From positions 1 through 27,720 of the forward strand of contig NZ_JBEZFP010000125.1 in the NCBI RefSeq assembly GCF_040649515.1: a stretch of DNA of 27,720 nt, written 5' to 3'. The notes below the pieces were generated by a model, which saw only the letters and a list, made by a program, of their open reading frames with translations, did not search any database and had not been told where the DNA came from. Positions within the stretch are counted from its first letter, which is position 1; every line of letters starts with the position of its first letter. The stretch comes from Yinghuangia elevatio. GTDB taxonomy: Bacteria > Actinomycetota > Actinomycetes > Streptomycetales > Streptomycetaceae. This document shows, one piece after another, positions 15,414-22,750 of the stretch. The translations under genes were made by a program, and so were the position numbers.

Positions 15414-17666
15414 TCATGCCCTCCGGTTCCCGCCGACGACGGACTTGCCGCCGGGGATGCGGATTTCGTAGCGGCCCACCAACGTGCGCGTCGAGTTCGC
15501 GGGCAGTCGCAGCCGCCACACGCGCGCACCGCGCACCAACTGCCCGTCGCGCGGCTCGGCGTCGCGCTCCCACTGCGGATCGGCGGCGTGCTCCTCGATC
15601 TTCACGTCCTTGTCGTCGCTGACCGGTACGCGCTCCAGCACTTCGACGGTGATGTCGCGCGCGAGGTGGTTCGCGACGTCGATCTCGATGCGGTGGTCCA
15701 GCACGGTCGTCTGGTTGCGCAGCCCGGCCGTCGACTCGCGCATGTGCGTGCGCCGCGCGACCTGCACGCTCTCCACGACGCCCACGCCGACGCGCTGCCG
15801 TTCGCCGGGGGCGAGGGTCGGCAGCGGGACGGTCATCAGGAACTCGCCGCCGACGCTGACGTCCGCCGGGCCCGCGAGCAGCGCGTGTGCGGAGGCGTTG
15901 GTGACGTGGACGGTGCCGTACACCGACTCGTCCACGGACGGGACGGTGACGAACTCCGGTTCCAGGCCCACTTCCACGGTGCACACGGGGACGGTGTGCC
16001 AGCCGCCGTCCGACTCCACGTCGGCCGCCGCGGCGACGTCGAAGCGGTAGTCGTACGAACCGGCCGACTCGCGGACCCGTGCCGCGTGCGCGGGCAGCGC
16101 CAGCGAGGCGACCGCCTCGGCGCGACGGCGGTACTCCACCGCCGCGGCGTCGTACGAGCCGCCCGGCCGCAGTCGGCCGCGCGCCGCCACGTCGTCCGGT
16201 CCGGTGAGCACGAGGTCCGCATAGTCGAGGAGATCGGCACCGGGAAGTGCGGACGCGGCGTCCCCGCCCGGCCCGTCGGGGTCGAGCCGCTCCATGTAGT
16301 TGTCGCTCAGTTCGAGTTCCGCTCCGCCGCCTCCGTAGGCCGCACCCGCGAACGCCTGGGCGGGCGGCGGTGCCCCCGCGGCCTCCGCGCGCGGCGCTCC
16401 GCCGGGGCGTGACCTGCGCATGCGCGGCGCGGGCGGCGGCGGTGGGGCAGGTGCGGAACCGGGGGCGATCGGCGCCGAAGGCATCGCCATCGGCGGGGGC
16501 ATCGGGGCGGCCTGCGGGTAGCCGCCGCGCGCCTGCTCCTCGTCCATCCACGAGCCCTGGTCCGCCCGGAGTTCGGCCATGCCGTAACCACCCGGCACGG
16601 CACCGCCGGTCAGGGTTTTGGACGCAATGGCGTCAGGCGGGAGGTAGCGGCCGTCCGCCGCGGCGAGTTCGCGCCGCTTGGCCGTCCCCGCGTCGTATCC
16701 GGCGAACAACTCGTCGAGCCCGGCCGGGGGTTCGCGCCATCCGGAGGGGGCCGGCGCCGCCTGGCGGCGCCCGATGCGCAGCGAGCGCAGTTCGGGGAGG
16801 TCGGTGCGGCGGTCGAGGTCGGCCGTCGACAGGCCGAGCCGTACGCCCGTCCAGTCCTCGCCCGTGCGCTGCGCGACCGCCGCGCGCATCACGAGCGTTC
16901 CGCCGGTCATCGCGGTGTCGAGGCGCAGTTGGTATTGCGGAACCCAGCGGGCCCCGGGGACCTGGTACTCCAGGTCCACGACCACCTCGACGGGAGCGGC
17001 GGGTGCGGGCGCGTCGCCCGCGAGGTCGAGGGTGAGGACGGCGGACCCGGTGGTGCGGGCCTCCTCGACGCGCAGCGACCCGGACGCCTCGTCGAGCCGG
17101 TGCCGCGCGACCCGTGCGTCGTGCTCGGCCTGGCTGCATTCCTCCTCCAGCGCGCGCATGCGGGTCTGGAGCGTGTCGAGCCGGTCGGTCACGAAGTCGG
17201 CCAGGGCGAGCACCGATTCGACCGCCGCCGGGCGCGGGTACGGGTCGTCCCGACGCTGCCGGGCCTGTGCCGCGCGCAGCCCCGCGGTGGCCTCGATCTC
17301 GGTGTGCAGCCGCGCGCGCCGCGCGTTGAGGCGCGTCAGGTGCTCGTCGGCCGCGTCGCAGGCGCGCCGCAGCTCGGGTACGTCCCGCGGTTGGACCACG
17401 ACCGCTTCGATCCGGGGCCGCACGTCCGCGACCCGCAGGCCGTCGGGGCCCACGGTGACCGTGCCGCGCAGCGACTGCGGGTACGCGCTCAGCGGCACGT
17501 CGCCGACGTGGATCCGGAACTCCCCGCGGTGCCCTTCCGGGAGCGTGAACCGGGTGCGGCGGGTGCAGACCGCGCCCTGGGCGTACACGACGACCGATTC
17601 GAGTGCGGAGCCGAAGGCCTGAGCGGGTGCCGGTGCGGGCACGTCGGGCTCGACCGCGACAGCCAT
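15414..17666 (-). CDS. DUF4139 (mucoidy inhibitor MuiA-like) protein, copy 1
   Basis: A 750-residue MuiA/DUF4139 family protein and first gene of a minus-strand operon. The DUF4140 domain begins at SVVVYAQGAVCTRRTRFTLP; a coiled-coil-like region follows (VLALADFVTDRLDTLQTRMR, then ALEEECSQAEHDARVARHRL). The DUF4139 core has YQVPGARWVPQYQLRL and QRTGEDWTGVRLGLSTADL. The middle carries a long low-complexity Pro/Met/Ala/Gly insert (about residues 380-455), which makes it longer than its downstream paralogue. The C-terminus reads NSTRTLVGRYEIRIPGGKSV. The ATG at 17666 has GGGGAGG 6 bases upstream; longer upstream ORF extension is unlikely to be coding. The tandem paralogues may form a hetero-oligomer, which is inference. 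Confidence 0.87.
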   Translation of the reverse strand: MAVAVEPDVPAPAPAQAFGSALESVVVYAQGAVCTRRTRFTLPEGHRGEFRIHVGDVPLSAYPQSLRGTVTVGPDGLRVADVRPRIEAVVVQPRDVPELRRACDAADEHLTRLNARRARLHTEIEATAGLRAAQARQRRDDPYPRPAAVESVLALADFVTDRLDTLQTRMRALEEECSQAEHDARVARHRLDEASGSLRVEEARTTGSAVLTLDLAGDAPAPAAPVEVVVDLEYQVPGARWVPQYQLRLDTAMTGGTLVMRAAVAQRTGEDWTGVRLGLSTADLDRRTDLPELRSLRIGRRQAAPAPSGWREPPAGLDELFAGYDAGTAKRRELAAADGRYLPPDAIASKTLTGGAVPGGYGMAELRADQGSWMDEEQARGGYPQAAPMPPPMAMPSAPIAPGSAPAPPPPPAPRMRRSRPGGAPRAEAAGAPPPAQAFAGAAYGGGGAELELSDNYMERLDPDGPGGDAASALPGADLLDYADLVLTGPDDVAARGRLRPGGSYDAAAVEYRRRAEAVASLALPAHAARVRESAGSYDYRFDVAAAADVESDGGWHTVPVCTVEVGLEPEFVTVPSVDESVYGTVHVTNASAHALLAGPADVSVGGEFLMTVPLPTLAPGERQRVGVGVVESVQVARRTHMRESTAGLRNQTTVLDHRIEIDVANHLARDITVEVLERVPVSDDKDVKIEEHAADPQWERDAEPRDGQLVRGARVWRLRLPANSTRTLVGRYEIRIPGGKSVVGGNRRA

Positions 17667-17887
17667 GTACGTCCTCCCCGAGGTGTGGCAATGGCATCCA
17701 ACGTAGAGGAGTCGCGGGCGCCGTGTTCGGTTCCTGCCGAGCCGGCCAAGAGCCGGGCGGGGGGCGACGGGCACGGGACACGGACGGGTGTGCGCCGGAC
17801 GGGGCCGGCGTACCGCAGCGCCGCCGCCAACCATCCGGCCCCATGCCCGTGCGGTCGGTCCGGTGGGCGTGGCAGATACTGGTGCGC
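17667..17887. promoter_or_regulatory. Divergent promoter region, DUF4139 pair / menaquinone genes
   Basis: This 221-base gap lies between divergent starts. On the plus strand a GATACT hexamer at 17875-17880 sits 7 bases before the ATG of the ubiD-like gene, and no Shine-Dalgarno precedes that ATG. The transcript could therefore be leaderless or very short-leadered. No strong hairpin or direct repeat is visible. The -10 assignment is by eye. Confidence 0.35.
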
Positions 17888-19339
17888 ATGGCATACGGGA
17901 CCTTGCGCGCTTTCCTCAAAGCCCTCGAGAAGGAGGGCGACCTCCGGCGCATCCGGGTCGAGGTGGACCCGTACCTGGAGATCGGCGAGATCACCGACCG
18001 GGTGAACAAGGCGGGCGGCCCCGCGCTGCTGTTCGAGAACGTGCGCGGCAGCTCGATGCCGCTGGCGATGAACGTGTTCGGCACCGACCGCCGGATGCTC
18101 AAGGCGCTCGGCCTGAAGTCGTACCAGGAGATCGGCGACAAGATCGGCGGGCTGCTCAAGCCCGAGCTGCCGCAGGGCTTCTCCGGTCTGCGCGAGGCGT
18201 TCGGCAAGCTCGGGTCGGTGGCGCACATCCCGCCCAAGAAGGTGTCGGACGCGCCGTGCCAGGAGGTCGTGCTCAAGGGCGACGAGGTCGACCTCGACAC
18301 GATCCCGGCCCTGCACACCTGGCCGCAGGACGGCGGGGCGTTCTTCAACCTGGGGCTGACGCACACCAAGGACCCGGAGACCGGCGTACGCAACCTGGGC
18401 CTGTACCGGCTCCAGCGGCACGACAAGCGCACGATCGGCATGCACTGGCAGATCCACAAGGACTCGCGCAACCACTACCAGGTGGCCGCGCGGCGCGGCG
18501 AGCGGCTGCCGGTGGCGATCGCGTTCGGGTGCCCGCCGGCCGTGACGTACGCCTCGACCGCGCCGCTGCCCGGCGACATCGACGAGTACCTCTTCGCCGG
18601 CTTCGTGCAGGGCAAGCGCGTGGAGATGGTCGACTGCCAGACGGTCCCGCTCCAGGTCCCGGCCGAGGCCGAGGTGGTGCTCGAAGGCTGGCTGGAACCG
18701 GGCGTGATGCGCGACGAGGGCCCGTTCGGCGACCACACCGGCTTCTACACCCCGATGGAGCCGTTCCCGGCGCTGACCATCGACTGCGTCACCATGCGCG
18801 CGAAGCCGATGCTGCAGTCGATCGTGGTCGGCCGGCCGCCGACCGAGGACGGGCCGCTGGGCAAGGCCACCGAGCGGTTCTTCCTGCCGCTGCTCAAGAT
18901 CATCGTGCCGGACATCGTGGACTACGACCTGCCCGAGGCGGGCGGTTTCCACAACTGCGCGATCGTTTCGATCGACAAGAAGTATCCCAAGCACGCGCAG
19001 AAGGTGATGCACGCCATTTGGGGGGCACACATGATGTCGCTGACCAAGCTCATCGTGGTGGTCGACGCGGACTGCGACGTCCACGACTACCAGGAGGTCG
19101 CGTGGCGGGCCTTCGGCAACGTCGACTACGCGCGCGACCTGTCGGTGGTCGAGGGTCCGGTGGACCACCTCGACCACTCGTCGTACCAGCAGTTCTGGGG
19201 CGGCAAGGCGGGCATCGACGCGACGCGCAAGCTGCCCGAGGAGGGCTACACGCGCGACGGCGGCTGGCCGGAGATGGTGGCGTCCGACCCGGCGACCGCC
19301 GCGCGGGTGACTCGGCGTTGGAAGCAGTACGGGCTGTGA
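17888..19339 (+). CDS. mqnL: UbiD-family decarboxylase, menaquinone biosynthesis
   Basis: A 483-residue UbiD-family decarboxylase that uses prenylated FMN to remove a carboxyl group from an aromatic ring. Beside MqnP, UbiX and MqnE it is the late decarboxylase of the futalosine menaquinone route, acting on the (prenylated) dihydroxynaphthoate carboxylate. Family landmarks are the N-terminal LRAFLKALEKEGDLRRI, PALLFENVRG, GMHWQIHKDSRNHYQ (prFMN/metal site region) and RDEGPFGDHTGFYTP with Glu277. Length is normal. The start at 17888 (MAYGTLRAF) fits the family; an in-frame GTG at 17882 is an alternative, and neither has a ribosome site. It is followed 67 bases later by mqnP in the same orientation. 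The name mqnL follows published usage for the UbiD-like enzyme; function rests on context and homology. Confidence 0.93.
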   Translation: MAYGTLRAFLKALEKEGDLRRIRVEVDPYLEIGEITDRVNKAGGPALLFENVRGSSMPLAMNVFGTDRRMLKALGLKSYQEIGDKIGGLLKPELPQGFSGLREAFGKLGSVAHIPPKKVSDAPCQEVVLKGDEVDLDTIPALHTWPQDGGAFFNLGLTHTKDPETGVRNLGLYRLQRHDKRTIGMHWQIHKDSRNHYQVAARRGERLPVAIAFGCPPAVTYASTAPLPGDIDEYLFAGFVQGKRVEMVDCQTVPLQVPAEAEVVLEGWLEPGVMRDEGPFGDHTGFYTPMEPFPALTIDCVTMRAKPMLQSIVVGRPPTEDGPLGKATERFFLPLLKIIVPDIVDYDLPEAGGFHNCAIVSIDKKYPKHAQKVMHAIWGAHMMSLTKLIVVVDADCDVHDYQEVAWRAFGNVDYARDLSVVEGPVDHLDHSSYQQFWGGKAGIDATRKLPEEGYTRDGGWPEMVASDPATAARVTRRWKQYGL

Positions 19340-19406
19340 TCGGAGTGTCCATGGTTTCGACAGGTAGGCCGGGCGAGCGCGGCTGCGCACGTACAGGGAC
19401 GGTTCG

Positions 19407-20309
19407 ATGAGTTCCGCGGCCGTTCCGGTCGGCGGGGACTCGTCGATAAGGGCCTTCCTGCGCCTGGTGATGATCGAGCACTCGGTCTTCGCCCTGCCGT
19501 TCGCCTACATCGCGGCGCTCACCGCGATGTTCGAGGTGAACGAGCACCTGCACTATTGGGAACTGCTGCTGGTGACGGTCGCCATGGTCGGCCTGCGGAC
19601 GTTCGCGATGGCGTGCAACCGCATCATCGACCGCGAGATCGACGCGCGGAACCCGCGTACCGCGACGCGCGAGCTGGTGACCGGCAAGGTCTCGGTGCGC
19701 ACGGCGTGGACCGGGGCGCTGGTCGCGCTGTTCTTCTACCTGGTCGCGGCGGCGCTGCTGAACCCGCTGTGCTTCGCGCTCGCACCGCTCGCGGTCGTGC
19801 CGATGGTGGTCTATCCGTACGGCAAGCGCTTCACGAACGTGCCGCACGCGATCCTCGGCTTCGCCCAGGCGATCGGCCCGATCGGCGCCTGGATCGCGGT
19901 GACCGGCGAATGGTCGTGGGACGCCGTCGTGCTCGGCCTCGCGGTCGGTACCTGGATCGGCGGGTTCGACCTGATCTTCGGCTGCCAGGACGTCGCCGCC
20001 GACCGTGCGCACGGCGTCAAGAGCGTGCCGGCGCGCTGGGGCATCGCGAACGCCCTGTACGCGTCGCGCGTCACGCACGTGATCACGACGCTGCTCTTCA
20101 TCTGGTTCGGCGCGCTGACCGGGGCCGGGTTCTTCTGGTGGCTCGGCCTGCTGATCGTGGCGGCGGCGTTCGTCTACGAGCACTCGCTGGTCAAGCCGGA
20201 CGACCTGTCCAAGCTGAACCGGGCGTTCTTCACCACCAACGGCTTCATCGGCATAGCGCTGTTCGTGTGCGCGCTGCTCGACCTGGTGGTGCGCGGGCTG
20301 CGTCCCTGA
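19407..20309 (+). CDS. mqnP: UbiA-family prenyltransferase MqnP
   Basis: A polytopic membrane protein of 300 residues with seven to nine predicted spans, of the UbiA prenyltransferase superfamily. Both Asp-rich motifs are present: NRIIDREID (71-79), which binds Mg-pyrophosphate, and DLIFGCQDVAAD (188-199). It would attach the polyprenyl chain to the naphthoquinoid ring (1,4-dihydroxy-6-naphthoate) in the futalosine pathway, before or around UbiD-type decarboxylation. The ATG at 19407 is preceded by AGGGAC. It lies downstream of the decarboxylase gene and is probably co-transcribed. A 16-bp tandem repeat begins at its stop codon, and a lipoprotein gene on the opposite strand follows immediately. 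Confidence 0.94.
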   Translation: MSSAAVPVGGDSSIRAFLRLVMIEHSVFALPFAYIAALTAMFEVNEHLHYWELLLVTVAMVGLRTFAMACNRIIDREIDARNPRTATRELVTGKVSVRTAWTGALVALFFYLVAAALLNPLCFALAPLAVVPMVVYPYGKRFTNVPHAILGFAQAIGPIGAWIAVTGEWSWDAVVLGLAVGTWIGGFDLIFGCQDVAADRAHGVKSVPARWGIANALYASRVTHVITTLLFIWFGALTGAGFFWWLGLLIVAAAFVYEHSLVKPDDLSKLNRAFFTTNGFIGIALFVCALLDLVVRGLRP

Positions 20310-20355
20310 GCCTCTGGGCCCTTGAGCCCCTGCGTCCCCGAGCCCCTGCGTCCCC
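20308..20355 (+). repeat. 16-bp tandem repeat starting at the mqnP stop
   Basis: GAGCCCCTGCGTCCCC occurs twice, perfectly and back to back (20324-20339, 20340-20355). It is preceded by a diverged 16-base unit (20308-20323) that overlaps the last two bases of the mqnP stop, and the coding end GCGGGCTGCGTCCC resembles another partial unit. It fills nearly the whole convergent gap to the lipoprotein gene; no clear terminator hairpin is seen there. Confidence 0.85.
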
Positions 20356-20365
20356 GCGGACGGCG

Positions 20366-21391
20366 TCAGGCGCGGACCGGGCCGCCGTCGTCCTCGTCGT
20401 CCTCGTCCGTCCCGTAGTCGTCCGGGTCGTCCGGGCCGTCGGGGCCGTCACTTTCGCCCGGACTCCCGAAGAAGTCCTCCATGATCGTGTCCATGTCGAC
20501 GGTCCGGTCCTCGTCCGGCGCGGTGACGGTCCTGTCCGGGTCGACCGCCCGGTAATGCGTGTCGACGGAGGCGTCCACCTTGCCGTCGTTGTCGTCGTCG
20601 GACGTCATGCGCACGGGCAGGGGGGTGCCGTGCGTGGGCACGTACATGGTGAGGACGGACGTGAGGTCGCGGGTCCTGCTGGTGAGGACGAGAGGGATCA
20701 CCTCGATCCCGTCGATGTGGAGCGCGTCGCCGAGCTGGTGGTCGACGTCGTCCCCGTACCCGCCTCCGTACCCGCCTCCGTACTCGTCTTCGTCCTCGTC
20801 GAAGTCGCCGTCGGGATTCTCGCCCGCGGAGTCGTCGCCGTTGGTGAACGGGCCACCGCCGAGGATGGCGTCGAAGGACTGGAGCCCGGTGCCGCGTGAG
20901 ACGGCCTCGTCCTTGAGGTACTTGCCTTCCAGGAGCTTGCCGAATTCCACGAAGGACTCGCTGGGCTCCTCCAGCTCCGGGTCGTAGCCGGGGGCCTTGG
21001 CGATCATGTCGATGAGAACCTTGTTGGTCCCCTCTTCCATGCGCGTGTACTCGGTGTCGCCGACGACCAGGACGTGGACCTCGCGGTCCTTGACGGTCAG
21101 GTGCGACTCGATGTCGCCGTTCTCGGTGACCGACGTGTCGCCGTGCACGGGCACCCCGTAGAAGTGCCCGGTGAAGTCGGTGCGCACCGACCGGGCCGCG
21201 CGGTCGGCCTCCGAGACGCGTTCGAGCAACTGCTCGGCGGTGATGCCCACGTTCGACTCGCCGGTGTTGCCGACCGGCGAATCGGCGGCCTCCTTGGCCC
21301 GATTGGCCCAGTCCTGGTCGATTCCGCCGCATGCGGTGGCGAACATGGCGAGCGGTATCAGTACTGCGGCGGAGCGGCGGCGCGCGGGCAA
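20366..21391 (-). CDS. Putative lipoprotein, LppX/LprG-like candidate
   Basis: A 341-residue predicted lipoprotein. The start is a TTG at 21391, chosen because GGAGG lies 6 bases upstream and the following residues PARRRSAAVLIPLAMFATAC form a textbook lipoprotein signal with Cys21. No ATG in the frame fits. The mature part begins with a helical segment (ITAEQLLERVSEADRAARSV), then beta-rich text (TDFTGHFYGVPVHGDTSV; REVHVLVVGDTEYTRM). This recalls mycobacterial LprG/LppX-type lipid-binding lipoproteins, but the match is by pattern only. A Gly/Tyr/Asp-rich insert (EYGGGYGGGYGDD) and a calcium-loop-like SDDDNDGKVDAS precede a very acidic C-terminus. It sits on the opposite strand between mqnP and ubiX, so it is not part of that operon. 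Confidence 0.8.
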   Translation of the reverse strand: MPARRRSAAVLIPLAMFATACGGIDQDWANRAKEAADSPVGNTGESNVGITAEQLLERVSEADRAARSVRTDFTGHFYGVPVHGDTSVTENGDIESHLTVKDREVHVLVVGDTEYTRMEEGTNKVLIDMIAKAPGYDPELEEPSESFVEFGKLLEGKYLKDEAVSRGTGLQSFDAILGGGPFTNGDDSAGENPDGDFDEDEDEYGGGYGGGYGDDVDHQLGDALHIDGIEVIPLVLTSRTRDLTSVLTMYVPTHGTPLPVRMTSDDDNDGKVDASVDTHYRAVDPDRTVTAPDEDRTVDMDTIMEDFFGSPGESDGPDGPDDPDDYGTDEDDEDDGGPVRA

Positions 21392-21496
21392 GTGGGTCCT
21401 CCGTGGTGCCGGGGGCGAGCGGCCGGATCGCAGGGGCGGTACGCGGCCTTCCCCCGCCGGCCGCGTCCGGCACCAGTCCAGCGGGCCGGACGGTTT

Positions 21497-21541
21497 CCGG
21501 TCAACAGTCGACCGGCACCCGGGTGGGCCCCCGGGTGCCGG
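21497..21541. promoter_or_regulatory. Nested inverted repeats in ubiX upstream region
   Basis: A perfect 12-bp inverted repeat (CCGGCACCCGGG 21512-21523, CCCGGGTGCCGG 21530-21541; 6-base loop) overlaps a second one (CCGGTC 21497-21502, GACCGG 21510-21515). The two hairpins share bases 21512-21515 and so compete. They lie in the 230-base gap between the divergent lipoprotein and ubiX starts, 80 bases before the ubiX ATG. The element could be a terminator, attenuator or operator. Nothing else stands out in the gap. Confidence 0.5.
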
Positions 21542-21621
21542 CTGCGGTGTTTCACGTGGTTTGCGCGGGCGTGCGCCAGGGGTGGCGGGCGCGCCGGTGT
21601 GCGGGTTGGGAGAATGACGCC

Positions 21622-22365
21622 ATGCATGCACAGCGCCGACCGTGGATCGTCGGGGTGTCCGGCGCCTCGGGCACCCCGTACGCGGCGGCCGTGATCCGGG
21701 GGCTGCTCGATGCCGGCGAGCACGTGGACCTGGTGGTGAGCCGGGCCGCGCGGCTGACGATCCTGGACGAGACCGGCATCGCGTTCCGCGACGCGCACTG
21801 GCGCGGCGACCTGGCAACGTGGCTGGGCCTGGCGGCGGGCCGGGACCCGGGCGCGGAGGCCGGGTTGGACCGGGTGGAGTACTGGGCGGCCGGGGATCTC
21901 GCGGCGGGGCCGTCGAGCGGGTCGTACCCGGCGAAAGGCATGGCCGTGGTCCCGGCCAGCACCGCGGCGGTGGCCGGCATCGCGCTGGGCCTGTCGAAGG
22001 ACCTGTTGCAGCGCACCGCGGACGTCACGGTGAAGGAGCGCAGGCCGCTGGTGGTCGTGCCGCGCGAGACGCCGTTCACCGGTACGACGCTGCGGCACCT
22101 GGTACGCCTCGACGACGCCGGTGCGGTGGTGCTGCCCGCGAGCCCGGCCTTCTACGCGGGGGCGTCCGACGTGCAGCGGCTGGTGGATTTCGTGGCCGGC
22201 AAGGTGCTGGACGTGCTCGGCGTGCCGCACACGCTCTTCCGGCGCTGGGAGGGCGACTTGGGGGCGGCCCGCCGGGCGGAGGCGGCGGAGGCGGCGCGTC
22301 CGGATCCGGCGGATCCGGCGGGTCCGGTCGGGCCGGTCGGTCCGGTGGGGACCGTACCGCCGTGA
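21622..22365 (+). CDS. mqnM: UbiX-family flavin prenyltransferase, menaquinone pathway
   Basis: A 247-residue UbiX-family enzyme that makes prenylated FMN, the cofactor required by the UbiD-type decarboxylase encoded upstream. The N-terminal FMN loop is VGVSGASGTPYA; the conserved C-terminal block reads VVPASTAAVAGIALGLSKDL, LLQRTADVTVKERRPLVVVP and RETPFTGTTLRHLVRL, and ends PASPAFYAGASDVQRLVDFV. It is longer than typical UbiX (about 190-200 residues) because of an insert at about 50-80 and a Gly/Pro/Val slippage tail (GPVGPVGPVGTVPP). The ATG at 21622 has GGGAG 9 bases upstream. The menaquinone assignment comes from the neighbours. It probably has its own promoter because the opposite-strand lipoprotein gene separates it from mqnP. 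Confidence 0.93.
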   Translation: MHAQRRPWIVGVSGASGTPYAAAVIRGLLDAGEHVDLVVSRAARLTILDETGIAFRDAHWRGDLATWLGLAAGRDPGAEAGLDRVEYWAAGDLAAGPSSGSYPAKGMAVVPASTAAVAGIALGLSKDLLQRTADVTVKERRPLVVVPRETPFTGTTLRHLVRLDDAGAVVLPASPAFYAGASDVQRLVDFVAGKVLDVLGVPHTLFRRWEGDLGAARRAEAAEAARPDPADPAGPVGPVGPVGTVPP

Positions 22366-22398
22366 GGACCCCGGACCGGTCGCGTCCGCGACCAGCAA

Positions 22399-22422
22399 AG
22401 GCCCCCGCGGAGGCGGGAGCCT
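22399..22422. terminator. Terminator hairpin after ubiX
   Basis: AGGCCCCCGC (22399-22408) pairs with GCGGGAGCCT (22413-22422) across a 4-base loop, with one mismatch. It starts 34 bases after the ubiX stop and lies 50 bases past the end of the minus-strand small gene, so it may serve both. Confidence 0.65.
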
Positions 22423-22471
22423 GTGATGGTGTGCCTGGTGCCACGCGCCCCGGGGGGCCGGGGCGGCCGGG

Positions 22472-22603
22472 TCAGCGGCCGGTGGCGCGGGCGACGAACT
22501 TCTTGACGCGGGTCAGCGTCGGGCGGGGGCCGACCGGGCGGGACCGCTCGGCCATCTCGTGCAGCTCCTGGATGTGCGCTCGCGCCATCTCGAGGGTGTA
22601 CAT
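22472..22603 (-). CDS. Small uncharacterised protein, 43 residues
   Basis: A short ORF reading MYTLEMARAHIQELHEMAER and then SRPVGPRPTLTRVKKFVART-like residues ending ATGR. It has an excellent ribosome site (GGGGAG 8 bases before the ATG at 22603), an amphipathic N-terminal helix and a strongly basic C-terminus, features of a genuine small protein, perhaps nucleic-acid- or membrane-associated. I do not recognise a named family, although similar short basic proteins occur in Streptomyces. It is divergent from the Lrp gene and shares its AT-richer intergenic region, so the palindromes there may regulate it too. Confidence 0.7.
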   Translation of the reverse strand: MYTLEMARAHIQELHEMAERSRPVGPRPTLTRVKKFVARATGR

Positions 22604-22685
22604 GGGTTTCACTCCCCTAAGCCGGCCGGTCGGGCCGAGTGTGGTTGCCGCTTCAGAGGTTTGGCAGGTCATGCGCCCTCTGATG

Positions 22686-22718
22686 CCTTAGATTCTAAGG
22701 GACAGATCGAAATCTGTC
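22686..22718. promoter_or_regulatory. Two abutting perfect palindromes, candidate Lrp operators
   Basis: CCTTAGATTCTAAGG (22686-22700, 7-bp arms, 1-base centre) is followed without a gap by GACAGATCGAAATCTGTC (22701-22718, 7-bp arms, 4-base centre). They sit 33-65 bases before the Lrp/AsnC start in an AT-richer pocket. Lrp/AsnC octamers bind arrays of imperfect palindromes and commonly autoregulate, so this is a likely operator; it may overlap the promoter. Confidence 0.65.
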
Positions 22719-22750
22719 CAATGAAATGCAGGACGATCGAGGAGAATGAC

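Noticed and set aside
13899..16412. Long plus-strand open frame antisense to both DUF4139 genes
   Set aside because: Low-complexity R/G/H/A text spanning two real genes and their junction; typical shadow of high-GC coding DNA.
22300..22350. GGATCCGGCG repeats at the ubiX end as a regulatory element
   Set aside because: They are in-frame coding repeats giving the Pro/Gly/Val tail, best explained by slippage.
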